From Labedella endophytica (lineage in GTDB: Bacteria; Actinomycetota; Actinomycetes; Actinomycetales; Microbacteriaceae): a DNA stretch of 64,000 nt. The position numbers were made by a program, and so were the translations under genes. The stretch lies in assembly GCF_003990045.1 (NCBI RefSeq), contig NZ_RZGZ01000003.1, forward strand, positions 1 to 64,000, in the 5' to 3' direction. Positions 48,193 through 58,401 of this stretch are shown here, one piece after another (positions within the stretch are counted from its first letter, which is position 1; the number at the start of each line of letters is the position of its first letter). The notes beneath the pieces are model-generated. The model worked only from the letters and a program-made list of their open reading frames with translations, was not told where the DNA came from and did no database searches.

Positions 48193-49866
48193 ATGCGCAT
48201 AGCCGGAACCGGAATCGGCCAGGGAGTGGCGACGGGACGAGTCGCCCTCATGCCCGAACCGCTCGCGACCCCGTCAGACGCCCAGAGCACGATCGGCGTC
48301 GAGGCTGAGAAGGCGCGCAGCGTCGAGTCCCTCGGTCGCGTCGCCCGAGCGCTCGAGGAGCGCGGAGCGACGGCCGGAGGCACCGCTCGCGACGTTCTCG
48401 AGGCTCAGGCCATGATGGCGGAGGACCCGACCCTGTCCGATTCGATCGACGAGCTCCTCGGCCAGGGTAAGACCGCCGAGCGCGCGGTGTCCGAGGCGTT
48501 CGCCGCATTCCGCGACCAGCTCGCGGCGATGGGCGGATACCTCGGTGAGCGGGCGGCCGATCTCGACGACGTCGCCCAGCGCGTCATCGCGGACCTGCTC
48601 GGTGTCCCGGCGCCCGGTGTCCCGGAGCTCGACGAGCCCTTCGTGCTCGTGGCCCGCGACCTCGCACCGGCCGACACGGCGCTGCTCGATCTCGACAAGG
48701 TGCTCGCGCTCGTCACGAGCGACGGCGGACCGACCTCCCACACCGCCATCCTCGCTCGCGAGAAGTCCATCGTGGCGATCGTCGGGGCGGCCGACGCCCT
48801 GAGCCTCGACGAGGGGCAGACCGTCGTCGTCGACGCGGCCGCCGGTGTCGTCGTCGCCGATCCGTCGGCCGACGAGGTCGCATCGGCCGAGGCCCGGATC
48901 GCCGAACGCGCCGCCCTCGTGGACGCACCGGCGACCCCCGGGGCGCTCGCCGACGGCACGGCCGTCCCGCTTCTCGCCAACCTCGGCTCCTCGAAGGCGG
49001 CGCAGGCCGCGGCCGACGGGGGAGCAGAGGGCGTCGGGCTCTTCCGCACCGAGTTCCTCTTCCTCGACGCGGGCGGCAGCGCCCCGACGATCGAGGAGCA
49101 GCGCGCCCACTACGTCGAGCTCCTCGAGGCGTTCCCCGGCAAGAAGGTCGTCGTGCGTCTCCTCGACGCCGGCGCGGACAAGCCGCTCGCGTTCCTCAAC
49201 GACGCGCACGAGGAGAACCCCGCACTCGGCCTCCGCGGCCTCCGCGCCCTGCGGGTCAGCGAGGACATCCTGCGCGAGCAGCTCACAGCCCTCGCCGAGG
49301 CCGACAAGCGCACCTCGGCCGACCTCTGGGTCATGGCCCCCATGGTCTCGACGGTCGAGGAGACCGAGTACATCGTGGGGCTCTCGAAGGAGCTCGGCCT
49401 CAAGACGGCCGGGATCATGGTCGAGGTCCCCTCCATCGCGCTCATGGCCGACAAGGTCTTCGAGACCGCCGACTTCGCGTCGATCGGCACGAACGACCTC
49501 ACGCAGTACACGCTCGCGGCCGATCGTCTGCTCGGCTCCGTCGCGTCGTTCCAGGACCCGTGGCACCCCGCCGTGCTCCGCCTCGTCGGTGAGGTCGGCG
49601 CGTCCGGTGCTCGTGCGAGCAAGCCCGTCGGGATCTGCGGCGAGGCCGCCGCGGACCCGCTCCTCGCCGTGGTCCTCGTGGGCCTCGGCGCCACCACCCT
49701 GTCGATGTCGCCGTCCGCTCTCGCGGACGTGCGCGCATCACTCGCCCGTTACACCCTCGACGAGGCACGCCGCCTCGCCGAAACCGCCCTGGCCGCCTCG
49801 GGTGCGGCCGAAGCCCGAGCCGCGGTCACCGCCGCGCTCGAATCCCTCAAGGAGACACACTCATGA
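48193..49866 (+). CDS. ptsI: PTS enzyme I (PEP-protein phosphotransferase)
   Basis: 557 residues. The phospho-His is His183 in DGGPTSHTAILA; the PEP-binding barrel shows EGVGLFRTEFLF and SIGTNDLTQYTLA. It takes phosphate from PEP and gives it to HPr, the first step for all PTS sugars. The last codon overlaps the mtlA ATG, indicating co-translation with the mannitol permease. Confidence 0.96.
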   Translation: MRIAGTGIGQGVATGRVALMPEPLATPSDAQSTIGVEAEKARSVESLGRVARALEERGATAGGTARDVLEAQAMMAEDPTLSDSIDELLGQGKTAERAVSEAFAAFRDQLAAMGGYLGERAADLDDVAQRVIADLLGVPAPGVPELDEPFVLVARDLAPADTALLDLDKVLALVTSDGGPTSHTAILAREKSIVAIVGAADALSLDEGQTVVVDAAAGVVVADPSADEVASAEARIAERAALVDAPATPGALADGTAVPLLANLGSSKAAQAAADGGAEGVGLFRTEFLFLDAGGSAPTIEEQRAHYVELLEAFPGKKVVVRLLDAGADKPLAFLNDAHEENPALGLRGLRALRVSEDILREQLTALAEADKRTSADLWVMAPMVSTVEETEYIVGLSKELGLKTAGIMVEVPSIALMADKVFETADFASIGTNDLTQYTLAADRLLGSVASFQDPWHPAVLRLVGEVGASGARASKPVGICGEAAADPLLAVVLVGLGATTLSMSPSALADVRASLARYTLDEARRLAETALAASGAAEARAAVTAALESLKETHS

Positions 49867-51371
49867 CAACGACGTCCACCACGTCGACGCAGTCGGGCGG
49901 CGCACGCGTCGCCGTCCAGCGGTTCGGCACGTTCCTCTCCGGCATGATCATGCCGAACATCCCCGCGCTCATCGCGTGGGGCTTCATCACGGCGCTCTTC
50001 ATCCCCGAGGGCCCGTTCCCTCTCATGGGTCTCGGCTTCCTCGTCGAGGAGGGCGGATTCGGCTCGATCATCGGCCCGATGATCCACTACCTGCTCCCGC
50101 TCCTCATCGCGAACACGGGTGGCCGCATGGTCTACGGACAGCGCGGTGGCGTCGTCGGCACGATCGCGACCATGGGTGCGATCGTCGCGGCGGAGAACCA
50201 CATGTTCATCGGCGCGATGATCCTCGGCCCGCTCGCCGCCTACCTCATGAAGAAGCTCGACGGTCTGTGGGAGAACAAGATCAAGGCGGGCTTCGAGATG
50301 CTCGTCAACATGTTCTCGGCCGGCATCCTCGGCTTCCTGCTCGCGATCGTGGGCTTCTTCACGATCGGCCCGGCCGTCACGTGGCTCACGGCGCGGATCG
50401 GCGAAGCGGTCCAGTTCCTCGTCGACACGGGACTCCTGCCGCTCACGAGCATCATCATCGAGCCCGCCAAGGTGCTCTTCCTCAACAACGCGATCAACCA
50501 CGGCGTCCTCACCCCGATCGGTCTCGAACAGGCCGACGAGACGGGCAAGTCGATCCTGTTCCTCCTCGAGGCGAACCCCGGCCCCGGTCTCGGCATCCTC
50601 CTCGCGTTCAGCGTCTTCGGGGTGGGCATGGCGAAGGGCAGCGCGCCCGGAGCGATCATCGTGCACTTCCTCGGCGGTATCCACGAGATCTACTTCCCGT
50701 ACGTGCTCATGAAGCCCATGCTCATCCTCGCGGTCGTCGCGGGCGGCGCGACCGGCGTCGCGACGAACCTGATCTTCGGATCCGGACTGCGTTCCCCCGC
50801 GGCCCCCGGCAGCATCATCGCCATCCTCCTCCAGACCGCGAGCGACAGCTTCGTCGGCGTCATCCTCTCGGTGATCCTCGCGACCATCGTGACCTTCCTC
50901 ATCGCCTCGGTCATCCTGAAGGCGTCGCGGAAGCGCGACCTCGAGGCCGAGAACGCCGGCGACCTCTCCGCGGCGATCGCGAAGACGCAGGCCAACAAGG
51001 GCAAGGAGTCGAGCGTGCTCGGCGGCCTCGCCGGAGCGCCCGCCGCTGCGTCCGGAGATCCGCAGACCGCGCGACTCGTGTCGAACATCGTGTTCGCGTG
51101 CGACGCGGGAATGGGTTCGAGCGCGATGGGCGCCTCGGTCCTCCGCAATAAGCTCAAGAAGGCGGGCGTCGAGGGCGTCACCGTGACGAACCAGGCCATC
51201 GCCAACCTCACGGGTGAGGCCGACCTCGTCATCACCCACAAGGACCTCACCGACCGCGCGAAGCAGCAGTCGCCGAACTCGCAGCACGTCTCGGTGGACA
51301 ACTTCATGAACTCGCCGAAGTACGACGAGGTCGTGGGACAGGTCCAGAACCAGAAGGAGACCACCAAGTGA
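49863..51371 (+). CDS. mtlA: Mannitol-specific PTS EIICB permease
   Basis: 502 residues. The membrane IIC domain (~15-350) carries the [15 protein letters not shown] signature of MtlA. A linker (~360-400) leads to the IIB domain with phosphocysteine in [14 protein letters not shown] (~residue 416). No IIA domain is fused; it is encoded by the next gene. It imports mannitol and phosphorylates it to mannitol-1-phosphate. Confidence 0.95.
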   Translation: MTTTSTTSTQSGGARVAVQRFGTFLSGMIMPNIPALIAWGFITALFIPEGPFPLMGLGFLVEEGGFGSIIGPMIHYLLPLLIANTGGRMVYGQRGGVVGTIATMGAIVAAENHMFIGAMILGPLAAYLMKKLDGLWENKIKAGFEMLVNMFSAGILGFLLAIVGFFTIGPAVTWLTARIGEAVQFLVDTGLLPLTSIIIEPAKVLFLNNAINHGVLTPIGLEQADETGKSILFLLEANPGPGLGILLAFSVFGVGMAKGSAPGAIIVHFLGGIHEIYFPYVLMKPMLILAVVAGGATGVATNLIFGSGLRSPAAPGSIIAILLQTASDSFVGVILSVILATIVTFLIASVILKASRKRDLEAENAGDLSAAIAKTQANKGKESSVLGGLAGAPAAASGDPQTARLVSNIVFACDAGMGSSAMGASVLRNKLKKAGVEGVTVTNQAIANLTGEADLVITHKDLTDRAKQQSPNSQHVSVDNFMNSPKYDEVVGQVQNQKETTK

Positions 51372-51808
51372 GCGACGACATCCTGAGCCGGGCCAACGTG
51401 GTGGCGGAGGGTTCCGCCACCACGAAGGACGAGGCCATCCGCGAGGCCGGGGCGCTGCTCGTCTCGTCGGGCGCCGTCGACGGGAGCTACGTCGACGCGA
51501 TGCTCGAGCGCGAGACGAGTGTGTCCACCTACATGGGCAACCTGCTCGCGATCCCGCACGGCACGAACGAGTCGAAGGACGCCATCAAGACGTCCGCGCT
51601 CTCGCTCGTGCGGTACGACCACTCGATCGACTGGGACGGCGAGGAGGTGCGCTTCGCCGTCGGCATCGCCGGCGTGGGAGACGAGCACCTCGGCATCCTG
51701 TCGAAGATCGCGGTCGTGTTCTCGGACGAGGACGAGGTCGCGAAGCTCGTGAACGCGAAGGACGCGGACGAACTGTACGCGCTCCTCGAAGAGGTCAACG
51801 CCGAATGA
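51368..51808 (+). CDS. mtlF: Mannitol-specific PTS EIIA
   Basis: 146 residues with the phospho-His in [14 protein letters not shown] start overlaps mtlA's stop. Separate IIA plus IICB is the arrangement of Gram-positive bacteria. Its stop overlaps mtlD's ATG. Confidence 0.95.
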   Translation: MSDDILSRANVVAEGSATTKDEAIREAGALLVSSGAVDGSYVDAMLERETSVSTYMGNLLAIPHGTNESKDAIKTSALSLVRYDHSIDWDGEEVRFAVGIAGVGDEHLGILSKIAVVFSDEDEVAKLVNAKDADELYALLEEVNAE

Positions 51809-52941
51809 AGGCCGTCCACTTCGGAGCAGGCAACATCGGTCGCGGTTTCATCGGGCTCCTCCTGCACGAGGCCGGATACGAGGTCGTCTTCGCGGACGTG
51901 AACGCGGACCTCATCGACGCAATCGGGTCGGCCGACTCCTACGACGTCCATGAGGTGGGCGAGGGTGGGCGCACGAAGACCGTGACGGGTTTCCGAGCGA
52001 TCAACAGCTCCGTGGACGAGGACGCCCTCGTCCGGGAGATCGCCACGGCCGACATCGTCACGACCGCGATCGGACCGAACGTGTTGCGGTTCGTCGCGCC
52101 CGTGATCGCGAAGGGACTCCTCGCCCGGGAGCCCGACGCGTCCCGTCTCGCCGTCATGGCGTGCGAGAACGCGATCTCCGCCACCGACATCCTCGCCGCC
52201 GAGATCCGCTCGGCGGCTGGGGAGCGGTCGTCGGACGTCGATGCCCGAGCGGTGTTCGCCAACACGGCGGTCGACCGCATCGTTCCGGGTCAGGACCCGT
52301 CGGCGGGTATCGACGTCACGGTCGAGACGTTCTGCGAGTGGGTCATCGAGTCCGGCCCGTTCGCTGGATCGGTCCCAGAGATCCCGGGAGCGACCTTCGT
52401 CGATGCCCTGGGTCCGTACATCGAGCGCAAGCTCTACACGGTGAACACGGGGCACGCGACGGCGGCGTACGCCGGTTTCGCGGCCGGCCACGGACGCATC
52501 GCCGAGTCGTTCGCCGACCCGGCGGTGAGGGACCTCGTCGAACGCGTCCTGCGTGAGACCTCGGCCCTCCTCGTGGCGAAGCACGAACTCGATCCGAGTC
52601 AGCAGGACGCGTACCGCGAGAAGATCCTCGCTCGATTCGCGAACGACGCTCTCCCGGACACCGTGGTGCGCGTCGGCCGGCAACCGCTCAGGAAGCTCTC
52701 GCGCAACGAGCGTTTCATCGGGCCGGCCGCCCAGCTCGCAGAACGGGGCATGCTGACCGACGACCTCGTGGAGGCCGTCGGCCTCGCCCTGCGCTTCGAC
52801 GTGGAGGAGGACCCGGAGAGTGTGGAATTGCAGAAGCTGCGCCGGGAGACGACTCCGGCCGAGTTCGTCGGGAAGGTCACGGGCCTCCCTGCCGACCACC
52901 CGCTGACACCGTCCCTCGTCCAGGTCGTGTCCGCGCCCTGA
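51805..52941 (+). CDS. mtlD: Mannitol-1-phosphate 5-dehydrogenase
   Basis: 378 residues, with the NAD-binding [12 protein letters not shown] near the N-terminus and the [14 protein letters not shown] active-site region. It oxidises mannitol-1-phosphate to fructose-6-phosphate. It closes the mannitol operon, before a strong hairpin. Confidence 0.96.
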   Translation: MKAVHFGAGNIGRGFIGLLLHEAGYEVVFADVNADLIDAIGSADSYDVHEVGEGGRTKTVTGFRAINSSVDEDALVREIATADIVTTAIGPNVLRFVAPVIAKGLLAREPDASRLAVMACENAISATDILAAEIRSAAGERSSDVDARAVFANTAVDRIVPGQDPSAGIDVTVETFCEWVIESGPFAGSVPEIPGATFVDALGPYIERKLYTVNTGHATAAYAGFAAGHGRIAESFADPAVRDLVERVLRETSALLVAKHELDPSQQDAYREKILARFANDALPDTVVRVGRQPLRKLSRNERFIGPAAQLAERGMLTDDLVEAVGLALRFDVEEDPESVELQKLRRETTPAEFVGKVTGLPADHPLTPSLVQVVSAP

Positions 52942-52955
52942 CGGTTCGGTCTCGA

Positions 52956-52995
52956 CTCGGCCCGCTCACCTCGACCCCGAGGGGAGCGGGCCGAG
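52956..52995. terminator. Terminator of the mannitol operon
   Basis: Perfect 12-base arms CTCGGCCCGCTC and GAGCGGGCCGAG; an inner CCTCG/CGAGG stem extends it. No T-tract. Confidence 0.75.
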
Positions 52996-53016
52996 CCGTG
53001 AGGGGGACGTCGCGAG

Positions 53017-53045
53017 TGGCGGATCCGCGCGGAATGGCATAGGAT
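53017..53045 (+). promoter_or_regulatory. Candidate infA promoter
   Basis: TAGGAT at 53040-53045 is a good -10; the -35 (TGGCGG at 17 bases) is poor. It lies between the mannitol terminator and infA, so a promoter is expected here. Confidence 0.4.
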
Positions 53046-53161
53046 ATCCCTTTGGTGCCGTGTGCCTCCGTCCAGCATGTCTGTCGACGGTCGCCGAAGG
53101 CCCCACATCACCCGCACGACCAGTGCGGATCTACCCCAGCGACAGTGACGACAGTGAGGCT

Positions 53162-53383
53162 ATGGCTCAGAAAGACGGTGTCATCGAGATCGAAGGCTCG
53201 GTGGTCGAAGCGCTGCCCAACGCGATGTTCCGCGTTGAGTTGACGAACGGCCACAAGGTCCTCGCCCACATCTCGGGCAAGATGCGGCAGCACTACATCC
53301 GCATCCTGCCGGAGGACCGAGTGATCGTGGAGCTCACGCCCTACGACCTCACCCGTGGACGAATCGTCTATCGCTACAAGTAG
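53162..53383 (+). CDS. infA: Translation initiation factor IF-1
   Basis: 73 residues, S1/OB fold, [19 protein letters not shown] start. Longer in-frame starts upstream are not used, as the family begins here. Confidence 0.97.
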   Translation: MAQKDGVIEIEGSVVEALPNAMFRVELTNGHKVLAHISGKMRQHYIRILPEDRVIVELTPYDLTRGRIVYRYK

Positions 53384-53448
53384 GTCCGCGCTGTAAGTAA
53401 CGGCCGGGACGTCTCCCGGTACGAGGACAGCGAGAACGAGGAAACACG

Positions 53449-53562
53449 ATGAAGGTCAACCCCAGCGTCAAGCGGATCTGCGAGAAGTGCAAGGTCATCC
53501 GCCGCAACGGCCGCGTCATGGTCATCTGCGAGAACCCGCGCCACAAGCAGCGCCAGGGCTGA
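53449..53562 (+). CDS. rpmJ: 50S ribosomal protein L36
   Basis: 37 residues, too short for most ORF finders. Zinc ligands Cys11, Cys14, Cys27 and His32 are all present, so this is the zinc-binding (C+) form. Confidence 0.97.
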   Translation: MKVNPSVKRICEKCKVIRRNGRVMVICENPRHKQRQG

Positions 53563-53730
53563 CGCCCTGCGGTCCGCACGCGGACCACAGATCCACAACT
53601 GAATACCTGAAACAGCGTTTCCAGAAACCCACTCGATCGGCATCCGTGCCGGAGAGCGGGGGACACCCCGGGTCGGAGGCCCGGGCACCGGAACCGCTCC
53701 ACACCTCCACTCACTCCTAGGAGAGCCACA

Positions 53731-54105
53731 ATGGCACGTCTCGCCGGCGTAGACATTCCCCGCGACAAGCGCGTGGAAGTCGCACTGACGTACATCTATG
53801 GAGTCGGACGCACGAGGGCCCTCAAGACCCTCGCCGACACCGGAATCAGCGGAGACATCCGCGTGAAGGACCTGAGCGACGAACAGCTGGTCGCCCTCCG
53901 CGATTACATCGAGGGCAACTACAAGGTCGAGGGTGACCTGCGCCGTGAGGTGCAGGCCGACATCCGCCGCAAGGTCGAGATCGGTTCGTACCAGGGTATC
54001 CGCCACCGTCGTGGCCTCCCCGTGCACGGACAGCGCACCAAGACGAACGCCCGCACGCGCAAGGGCCCGAAGCGCACCGTCGCCGGCAAGAAGAAGGCGC
54101 GCTAA
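53731..54105 (+). CDS. rpsM: 30S ribosomal protein S13
   Basis: 124 residues, [17 protein letters not shown] start with TAGGAGAG upstream. It contacts the P-site tRNA and the L5 bridge. A 168-base gap with one small hairpin (GGTCCG/CGGACC, 53571-53586) precedes it. Confidence 0.98.
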   Translation: MARLAGVDIPRDKRVEVALTYIYGVGRTRALKTLADTGISGDIRVKDLSDEQLVALRDYIEGNYKVEGDLRREVQADIRRKVEIGSYQGIRHRRGLPVHGQRTKTNARTRKGPKRTVAGKKKAR

Positions 54106-54139
54106 CCAGCGCCCGCCACCAGGATTCCAGGGAGTAGAC

Positions 54140-54538
54140 ATGGCAGCACCGAAGACGGCAGCTCGTAAGCCGCGCAAGAAGGAAAAGAAGAACATCGCCG
54201 TGGGCCAGGCCCACATCAAGTCGACGTTCAACAACACGATCGTCTCGATCACCGACCCGTCCGGCGCGGTCATCGCCTGGGCATCGGGCGGAGACGTCGG
54301 ATTCAAGGGTTCGCGTAAGTCGACCCCGTTCGCCGCCGGCCTCGCCGCCGAGTCCGCTGCCCGCAAGGCGCAGGAGAACGGTATGAAGAAGGTCGACGTC
54401 TTCGTCAAGGGACCGGGTTCCGGTCGCGAGACGGCGATCCGTTCGCTTCAGTCGGCCGGCCTCGAGGTCGGATCGATCAACGACGTCACGCCGCAGGCGC
54501 ACAACGGGTGCCGCCCGCCCAAGCGTCGCCGCGTCTGA
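54140..54538 (+). CDS. rpsK: 30S ribosomal protein S11
   Basis: 132 residues; [18 protein letters not shown] and the C-terminal [11 protein letters not shown] are typical. In many actinobacteria rpsD follows, but here a strong hairpin and then rpoA follow. Confidence 0.98.
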   Translation: MAAPKTAARKPRKKEKKNIAVGQAHIKSTFNNTIVSITDPSGAVIAWASGGDVGFKGSRKSTPFAAGLAAESAARKAQENGMKKVDVFVKGPGSGRETAIRSLQSAGLEVGSINDVTPQAHNGCRPPKRRRV

Positions 54539-54559
54539 TCCACTAGCGTCCGGCCCAGA

Positions 54560-54595
54560 CCCCCTGGCCCGCCGATCCGTCGGCGGGCCAGGGGG
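54560..54595. terminator. Strong hairpin between rpsK and rpoA
   Basis: Perfect 16-base arms with loop TCCG; the right arm ends GGCCAGGGGG. No T-tract. It could terminate or attenuate ahead of rpoA. Confidence 0.65.
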
Positions 54596-54623
54596 CTGAA
54601 CACAACTCAATACCTCACCAACG

Positions 54624-54647
54624 CAAGCGTCATATAGCGGACGCTTG
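54624..54647. promoter_or_regulatory. Inverted repeat just before rpoA
   Basis: CAAGCGTC-N8-GACGCTTG, ending 17 bases before the rpoA GTG and a few bases before its ribosome binding site (AAAGGAATC). Possible translational control element. Confidence 0.5.
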
Positions 54648-54664
54648 GCCGAAAGGAATCAACA

Positions 54665-55654
54665 GTGCTCATCGCACAGCGCCCTACGCTCTCCGAGGAG
54701 AACATCTCCGAGTTCCGTAGCCGGTTCATCATCGAGCCGCTCGAGCCCGGCTTCGGCTACACGCTCGGAAACTCGCTCCGTCGCACCCTGCTCTCCTCGA
54801 TTCCCGGCGCCGCTGTCACCAGCATCCGCATCGACGGAGTGCTGCACGAGTTCAGCACGATCCCGGGTGTGAAGGAAGACGTCACCGAGATCATCCTGAA
54901 CATCAAGGGTCTCGTCGTCTCGAGCGAGCACGACGAGCCGATCACGGCGTACCTGCGCAAGACGGGTGACGGTGCCGTCACGGCTGCCGACATCTCGGCG
55001 CCGGCCGGTGTGGAGATCCACAACCCGGATCTCGTCATCGCGACGCTCAACGACAAGGCGAAGTTCGAGCTGGAACTGACGATCGAGCGTGGCCGCGGCT
55101 ACGTCTCCGCGACTCAGAACCGCAACGAGTTCTCCGAGGCCGGTCAGATCCCGATCGACTCGATCTACTCGCCCGTCCTCAAGGTGACCTACCGCGTCGA
55201 GGCGACGCGTGCCGGTGAGCGTACCGACTTCGACCGCCTCGTCGTCGACGTCGAGAGCAAGCCGGCCATCACGCCGCGCGACGCGATCGCATCCGCCGGT
55301 AAGACGCTCGTCGAGCTGTTCGGTCTCGCTCGCGAGCTCAACACCGCCGCAGAGGGCATCGAGATCGGCCCCGCGCCGGTCGACGCCGTCCTCTCGAGCG
55401 AGCTCTCGATCCCGATCGAGGACCTCGACCTCTCGGTCCGCTCGTACAACTGCCTCAAGCGCGAGGGCATCAACACGGTGTCCGAGCTCGTGGCGCTGTC
55501 CGAGAACCAGCTCATGAACATCCGCAACTTCGGTCAGAAGTCGGTGGACGAGGTGCGCGACAAGCTCACCGAGATGGGCCTCTCCCTCAAGGACTCGGTC
55601 CCCGGTTTCGATGGAGCCCACTTCTACTCGGGCTTCGAAGAAGAAACCAACTAG
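54665..55654 (+). CDS. rpoA: RNA polymerase subunit alpha
   Basis: 329 residues. The assembly domain (~1-230) has [15 protein letters not shown]. The C-terminal domain (~245-315), with [17 protein letters not shown], binds DNA and activators. GTG start after AAAGGAATC. Confidence 0.98.
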   Translation: MLIAQRPTLSEENISEFRSRFIIEPLEPGFGYTLGNSLRRTLLSSIPGAAVTSIRIDGVLHEFSTIPGVKEDVTEIILNIKGLVVSSEHDEPITAYLRKTGDGAVTAADISAPAGVEIHNPDLVIATLNDKAKFELELTIERGRGYVSATQNRNEFSEAGQIPIDSIYSPVLKVTYRVEATRAGERTDFDRLVVDVESKPAITPRDAIASAGKTLVELFGLARELNTAAEGIEIGPAPVDAVLSSELSIPIEDLDLSVRSYNCLKREGINTVSELVALSENQLMNIRNFGQKSVDEVRDKLTEMGLSLKDSVPGFDGAHFYSGFEEETN

Positions 55655-55694
55655 GTTTCGCCAGCTTTCCCACTGACACAGGAGTAATACACCA

Positions 55695-56249
55695 ATGCCT
55701 ACGCCAACAAAGGGCCCCCGTCTCGGAGGCGGTCCCGCCCACGAGCGCCTCATGCTCGCGAACCTCGCGGCTGCTCTCTTCACGCACAAGCGCATCACGA
55801 CGACCGAGACGAAGGCCAAGCGCCTCCGCCCGGTCGCCGAGCGCCTCGTCACGTTCGCGAAGCGTGGCGATCTGCACGCTCGTCGTCGTGTGCTCGGCAT
55901 CATCGGCGACAAGTCGGTCGTGCACGAGCTCTTCACGGAGATCGCGCCGCTCGTGGCCGAGCGTGAGGGCGGCTACACCCGCATCACGAAGACGGGCTTC
56001 CGTAAGGGCGACAACGCCCCCATGGCCGTCATCGAGCTCGTTCTCGAGCCCGTGACCCCGAAGGTCAAGCGCTCCAAGACGACGGCGGCTCCTGCAGCCG
56101 CGCCGGTCGCCGCGGAGAGCGAGCCCGAGGCCGACGAGGTCGAGCAGACCGAGACGGTCGAGGAGCCCACGGTCTCCGAGGAGACCGAGACCCCGGAGGC
56201 CGCCGAGGTCGAGGAGTCCGCAGAGGCGAAGTCGGACGACGCGAAGTAG
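55695..56249 (+). CDS. rplQ: 50S ribosomal protein L17 with acidic C-terminal tail
   Basis: 184 residues. The L17 core (~1-120) begins [12 protein letters not shown]; the following ~60 residues are Ala/Glu/Thr-rich and acidic. Last gene of the alpha operon. Confidence 0.96.
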   Translation: MPTPTKGPRLGGGPAHERLMLANLAAALFTHKRITTTETKAKRLRPVAERLVTFAKRGDLHARRRVLGIIGDKSVVHELFTEIAPLVAEREGGYTRITKTGFRKGDNAPMAVIELVLEPVTPKVKRSKTTAAPAAAPVAAESEPEADEVEQTETVEEPTVSEETETPEAAEVEESAEAKSDDAK

Positions 56250-56261
56250 TCTCACCCCGTA

Positions 56262-56307
56262 CAACGAAGAGGTCCCCCGGAGCATGCTCCGGGGGACCTC
56301 TTCGTTG
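56262..56307. terminator. Bidirectional terminator, perfect 46-nt palindrome
   Basis: CAACGAAGAGG to its exact complement over 23-base arms centred on GCATGC. It can end both rplQ (plus) and the opgH-like gene (minus), which converge here. Confidence 0.88.
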
Positions 56308-56355
56308 CCGGCTGGGATCGTCGGTGTCGACCGGCAGTCGAACATCCGTCGAGGT

Positions 56356-58401
56356 CTACGTGACGACGAGCGGTTCGAGTCGACGCGAGCGGTGCGCCAC
56401 CGCGGGGGTGTGTGAACTGCGAGCGTTCCTGAGGAAAGTGGCCGAGCCGAGCGCGAGCGCGCGGTCAATTTGATCGATGCGTTCCCAGGCGCCCTGATGC
56501 ACGAGGCGAGCGACCGAGGCGGGCACGCGGTCGTCCCGCGAACCGGTCGTGTCGAGGATCGCGAGATGCACGGCGTACGCGCGTGCATCCGTGACGACAC
56601 GACGGAGCCCGTCCGCGATCGCGGGTGCTGGGACGGCGCGGAGCTCCTCCGCGCGGGAGCAGACACGGCTCGGGGCCGCTTCCTCAGGGATCCGGAGGAG
56701 CCGGTCCATCGGCGAACCGCTCGGGGCCTCGCCGGCGGTCCAGAGCGTGAGGGCGGGTGCGCCCAGCAGCGACGCGATCATGAGGGCGAGCCAGGGCAGT
56801 GCCCCGGGGGTGACCACACCGGCCACGAGGAGGGTGATGCCGAGGACGAGGTGCGCTCCGTGCACACGGAGGAGATCGACCAACGAGGGGACGTCGCCGT
56901 CGCGTCGCTGAGAGCCCCACGACACGTGGGCGCCCGAGAGGATCGAGACGAGCGCCGTCGTCTGCATCACCATCGTGACCGGAGCGAGCAGAGCCGACAC
57001 GACGATCTCCACGAGTCCGCTCGCGATGACCGCGACGGTACCGCCGAGGGCCTGACGGACGTCCCGGTCGCGAAGGACGAGCGCGACTCCCAGGAGGCGC
57101 GGCGTGAAGACGAGGAGGGTCGAGGCGGCGAACACGGCGCCGGCTGCGAACGAGTCGACCCCGCGGATGCCGGGCGTCGCGGCGTCGGAGATCGCCATGG
57201 CCACACCGGAGGCGATGAAGAGGAGCCAGAGGGGCGAGACCAGGTAGGACATCGCTCCGAGGAAGAGGTGCAGACGGCTCATGGGGTGTAGTCCGCTCGT
57301 GCCGAGCAGACGCAGGTGCTGGAGGTTCCCGGCAGACCACCGACGGTCCCGCTCGGCGTAGTCGAACAGCGTCGGCGGGATCCGCTCGAAGCTGCCGCCG
57401 AGGGCTGGCAGCATCCACACCTCGTAGCCGGCCCGCCGCATGAGGGCCGCCTCGACGAAGTCGTGACTGAGGATCTCACCCGAGAACGGACCGGACCCGC
57501 TCAATACGGGCAGTCCGCAGTAACGGGCGAACGCGGCCGTGCGGATGATCGCGTTGTGCCCCCAGTAGTTCGACGAGCCCCCCTGCCACGCCGACATGCC
57601 GGCGGTCACGACGGATCCGTACGCGAATCCCGCGAACTGCTGCAATCGGGCGAATCGGGTGAGGCCGCCGACGGACAGGGGAGGGGCCTGGAGGATGCCG
57701 ACACCGGGATTCAGCTCCATGATGCGCGTCATCGTGATGATCGTGTCCGCCTCCATGAGGCTGTCCGCGTCGAGCACGAGGAAGTACTCGTAGGCCGCGC
57801 CCCAGCGCCGGCAGAATTCTGCGAGGTTCCCGGCCTTCTTCCCGTCGTTGTCGGTCCGACGGCGGTAGAAGACCTCGCAGATGCCGGCGAGGTGTCCGCG
57901 CAATTCGGTCCAGGCGAGTTCCTCGGCGACGAGCACGTCGGGATCCACCGTGTCGCTCAGGATGAAGAAGTCGATGAGGTCCGGGTGGCGACTACGGCCG
58001 ATCGACTCGCCGATGGCCCGGACATTGGCGAAGACGGCGTGCGGGTCTTCGTTCCGCACGGGGACGATGAGGGCGACCCGACTCGTGATCGTGCTGGCAT
58101 CCGCTGCACCCTGCGGGCCGATGAGCCCGGAGAGCGGCCGCCGTGAGAGCAGGCGGACGAAGCCCGCGACGGCCGTACAGAAGGCGAAGGCGATCCAGGC
58201 GAAGCAGAGCACGAAGAGCGCGATGCTCACGACCTCGGCGACCTCGAACCCGCCAGGGTGCGCGGCGATGAGCGAGACGGCGGTCCCGAGCGCCGTGGTG
58301 AGGGCCGTGGCGATGGCGACGGGAGCGGCGCGACCTCGGGCCGGTCGAGAGGATCGCGCATCGGCGAGACCGATGGAGACGGAGGCGTGGCGACCGCTCA
58401 T
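56356..58401 (-). CDS. opgH: OpgH/MdoH-like membrane glucosyltransferase
   Basis: 681 residues. Motifs: two membrane helices (~28-85), a GT2 core with LDADSLM (Asp211/Asp213), LSHDFVEAALMRRAG (~311-325) and RDRRW (351-355), then five or so membrane helices and a cytoplasmic tail. The order and spelling match the catalytic subunit of osmoregulated periplasmic glucan synthesis in Proteobacteria. Finding it in a Gram-positive-type actinobacterium without opgG nearby is unusual; it may make a beta-glucan exported through its own membrane domain. The ATG at 58401 overlaps the stop of the upstream ORF by four bases. Confidence 0.85.
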   Translation of the reverse strand: MSGRHASVSIGLADARSSRPARGRAAPVAIATALTTALGTAVSLIAAHPGGFEVAEVVSIALFVLCFAWIAFAFCTAVAGFVRLLSRRPLSGLIGPQGAADASTITSRVALIVPVRNEDPHAVFANVRAIGESIGRSRHPDLIDFFILSDTVDPDVLVAEELAWTELRGHLAGICEVFYRRRTDNDGKKAGNLAEFCRRWGAAYEYFLVLDADSLMEADTIITMTRIMELNPGVGILQAPPLSVGGLTRFARLQQFAGFAYGSVVTAGMSAWQGGSSNYWGHNAIIRTAAFARYCGLPVLSGSGPFSGEILSHDFVEAALMRRAGYEVWMLPALGGSFERIPPTLFDYAERDRRWSAGNLQHLRLLGTSGLHPMSRLHLFLGAMSYLVSPLWLLFIASGVAMAISDAATPGIRGVDSFAAGAVFAASTLLVFTPRLLGVALVLRDRDVRQALGGTVAVIASGLVEIVVSALLAPVTMVMQTTALVSILSGAHVSWGSQRRDGDVPSLVDLLRVHGAHLVLGITLLVAGVVTPGALPWLALMIASLLGAPALTLWTAGEAPSGSPMDRLLRIPEEAAPSRVCSRAEELRAVPAPAIADGLRRVVTDARAYAVHLAILDTTGSRDDRVPASVARLVHQGAWERIDQIDRALALGSATFLRNARSSHTPAVAHRSRRLEPLVVT

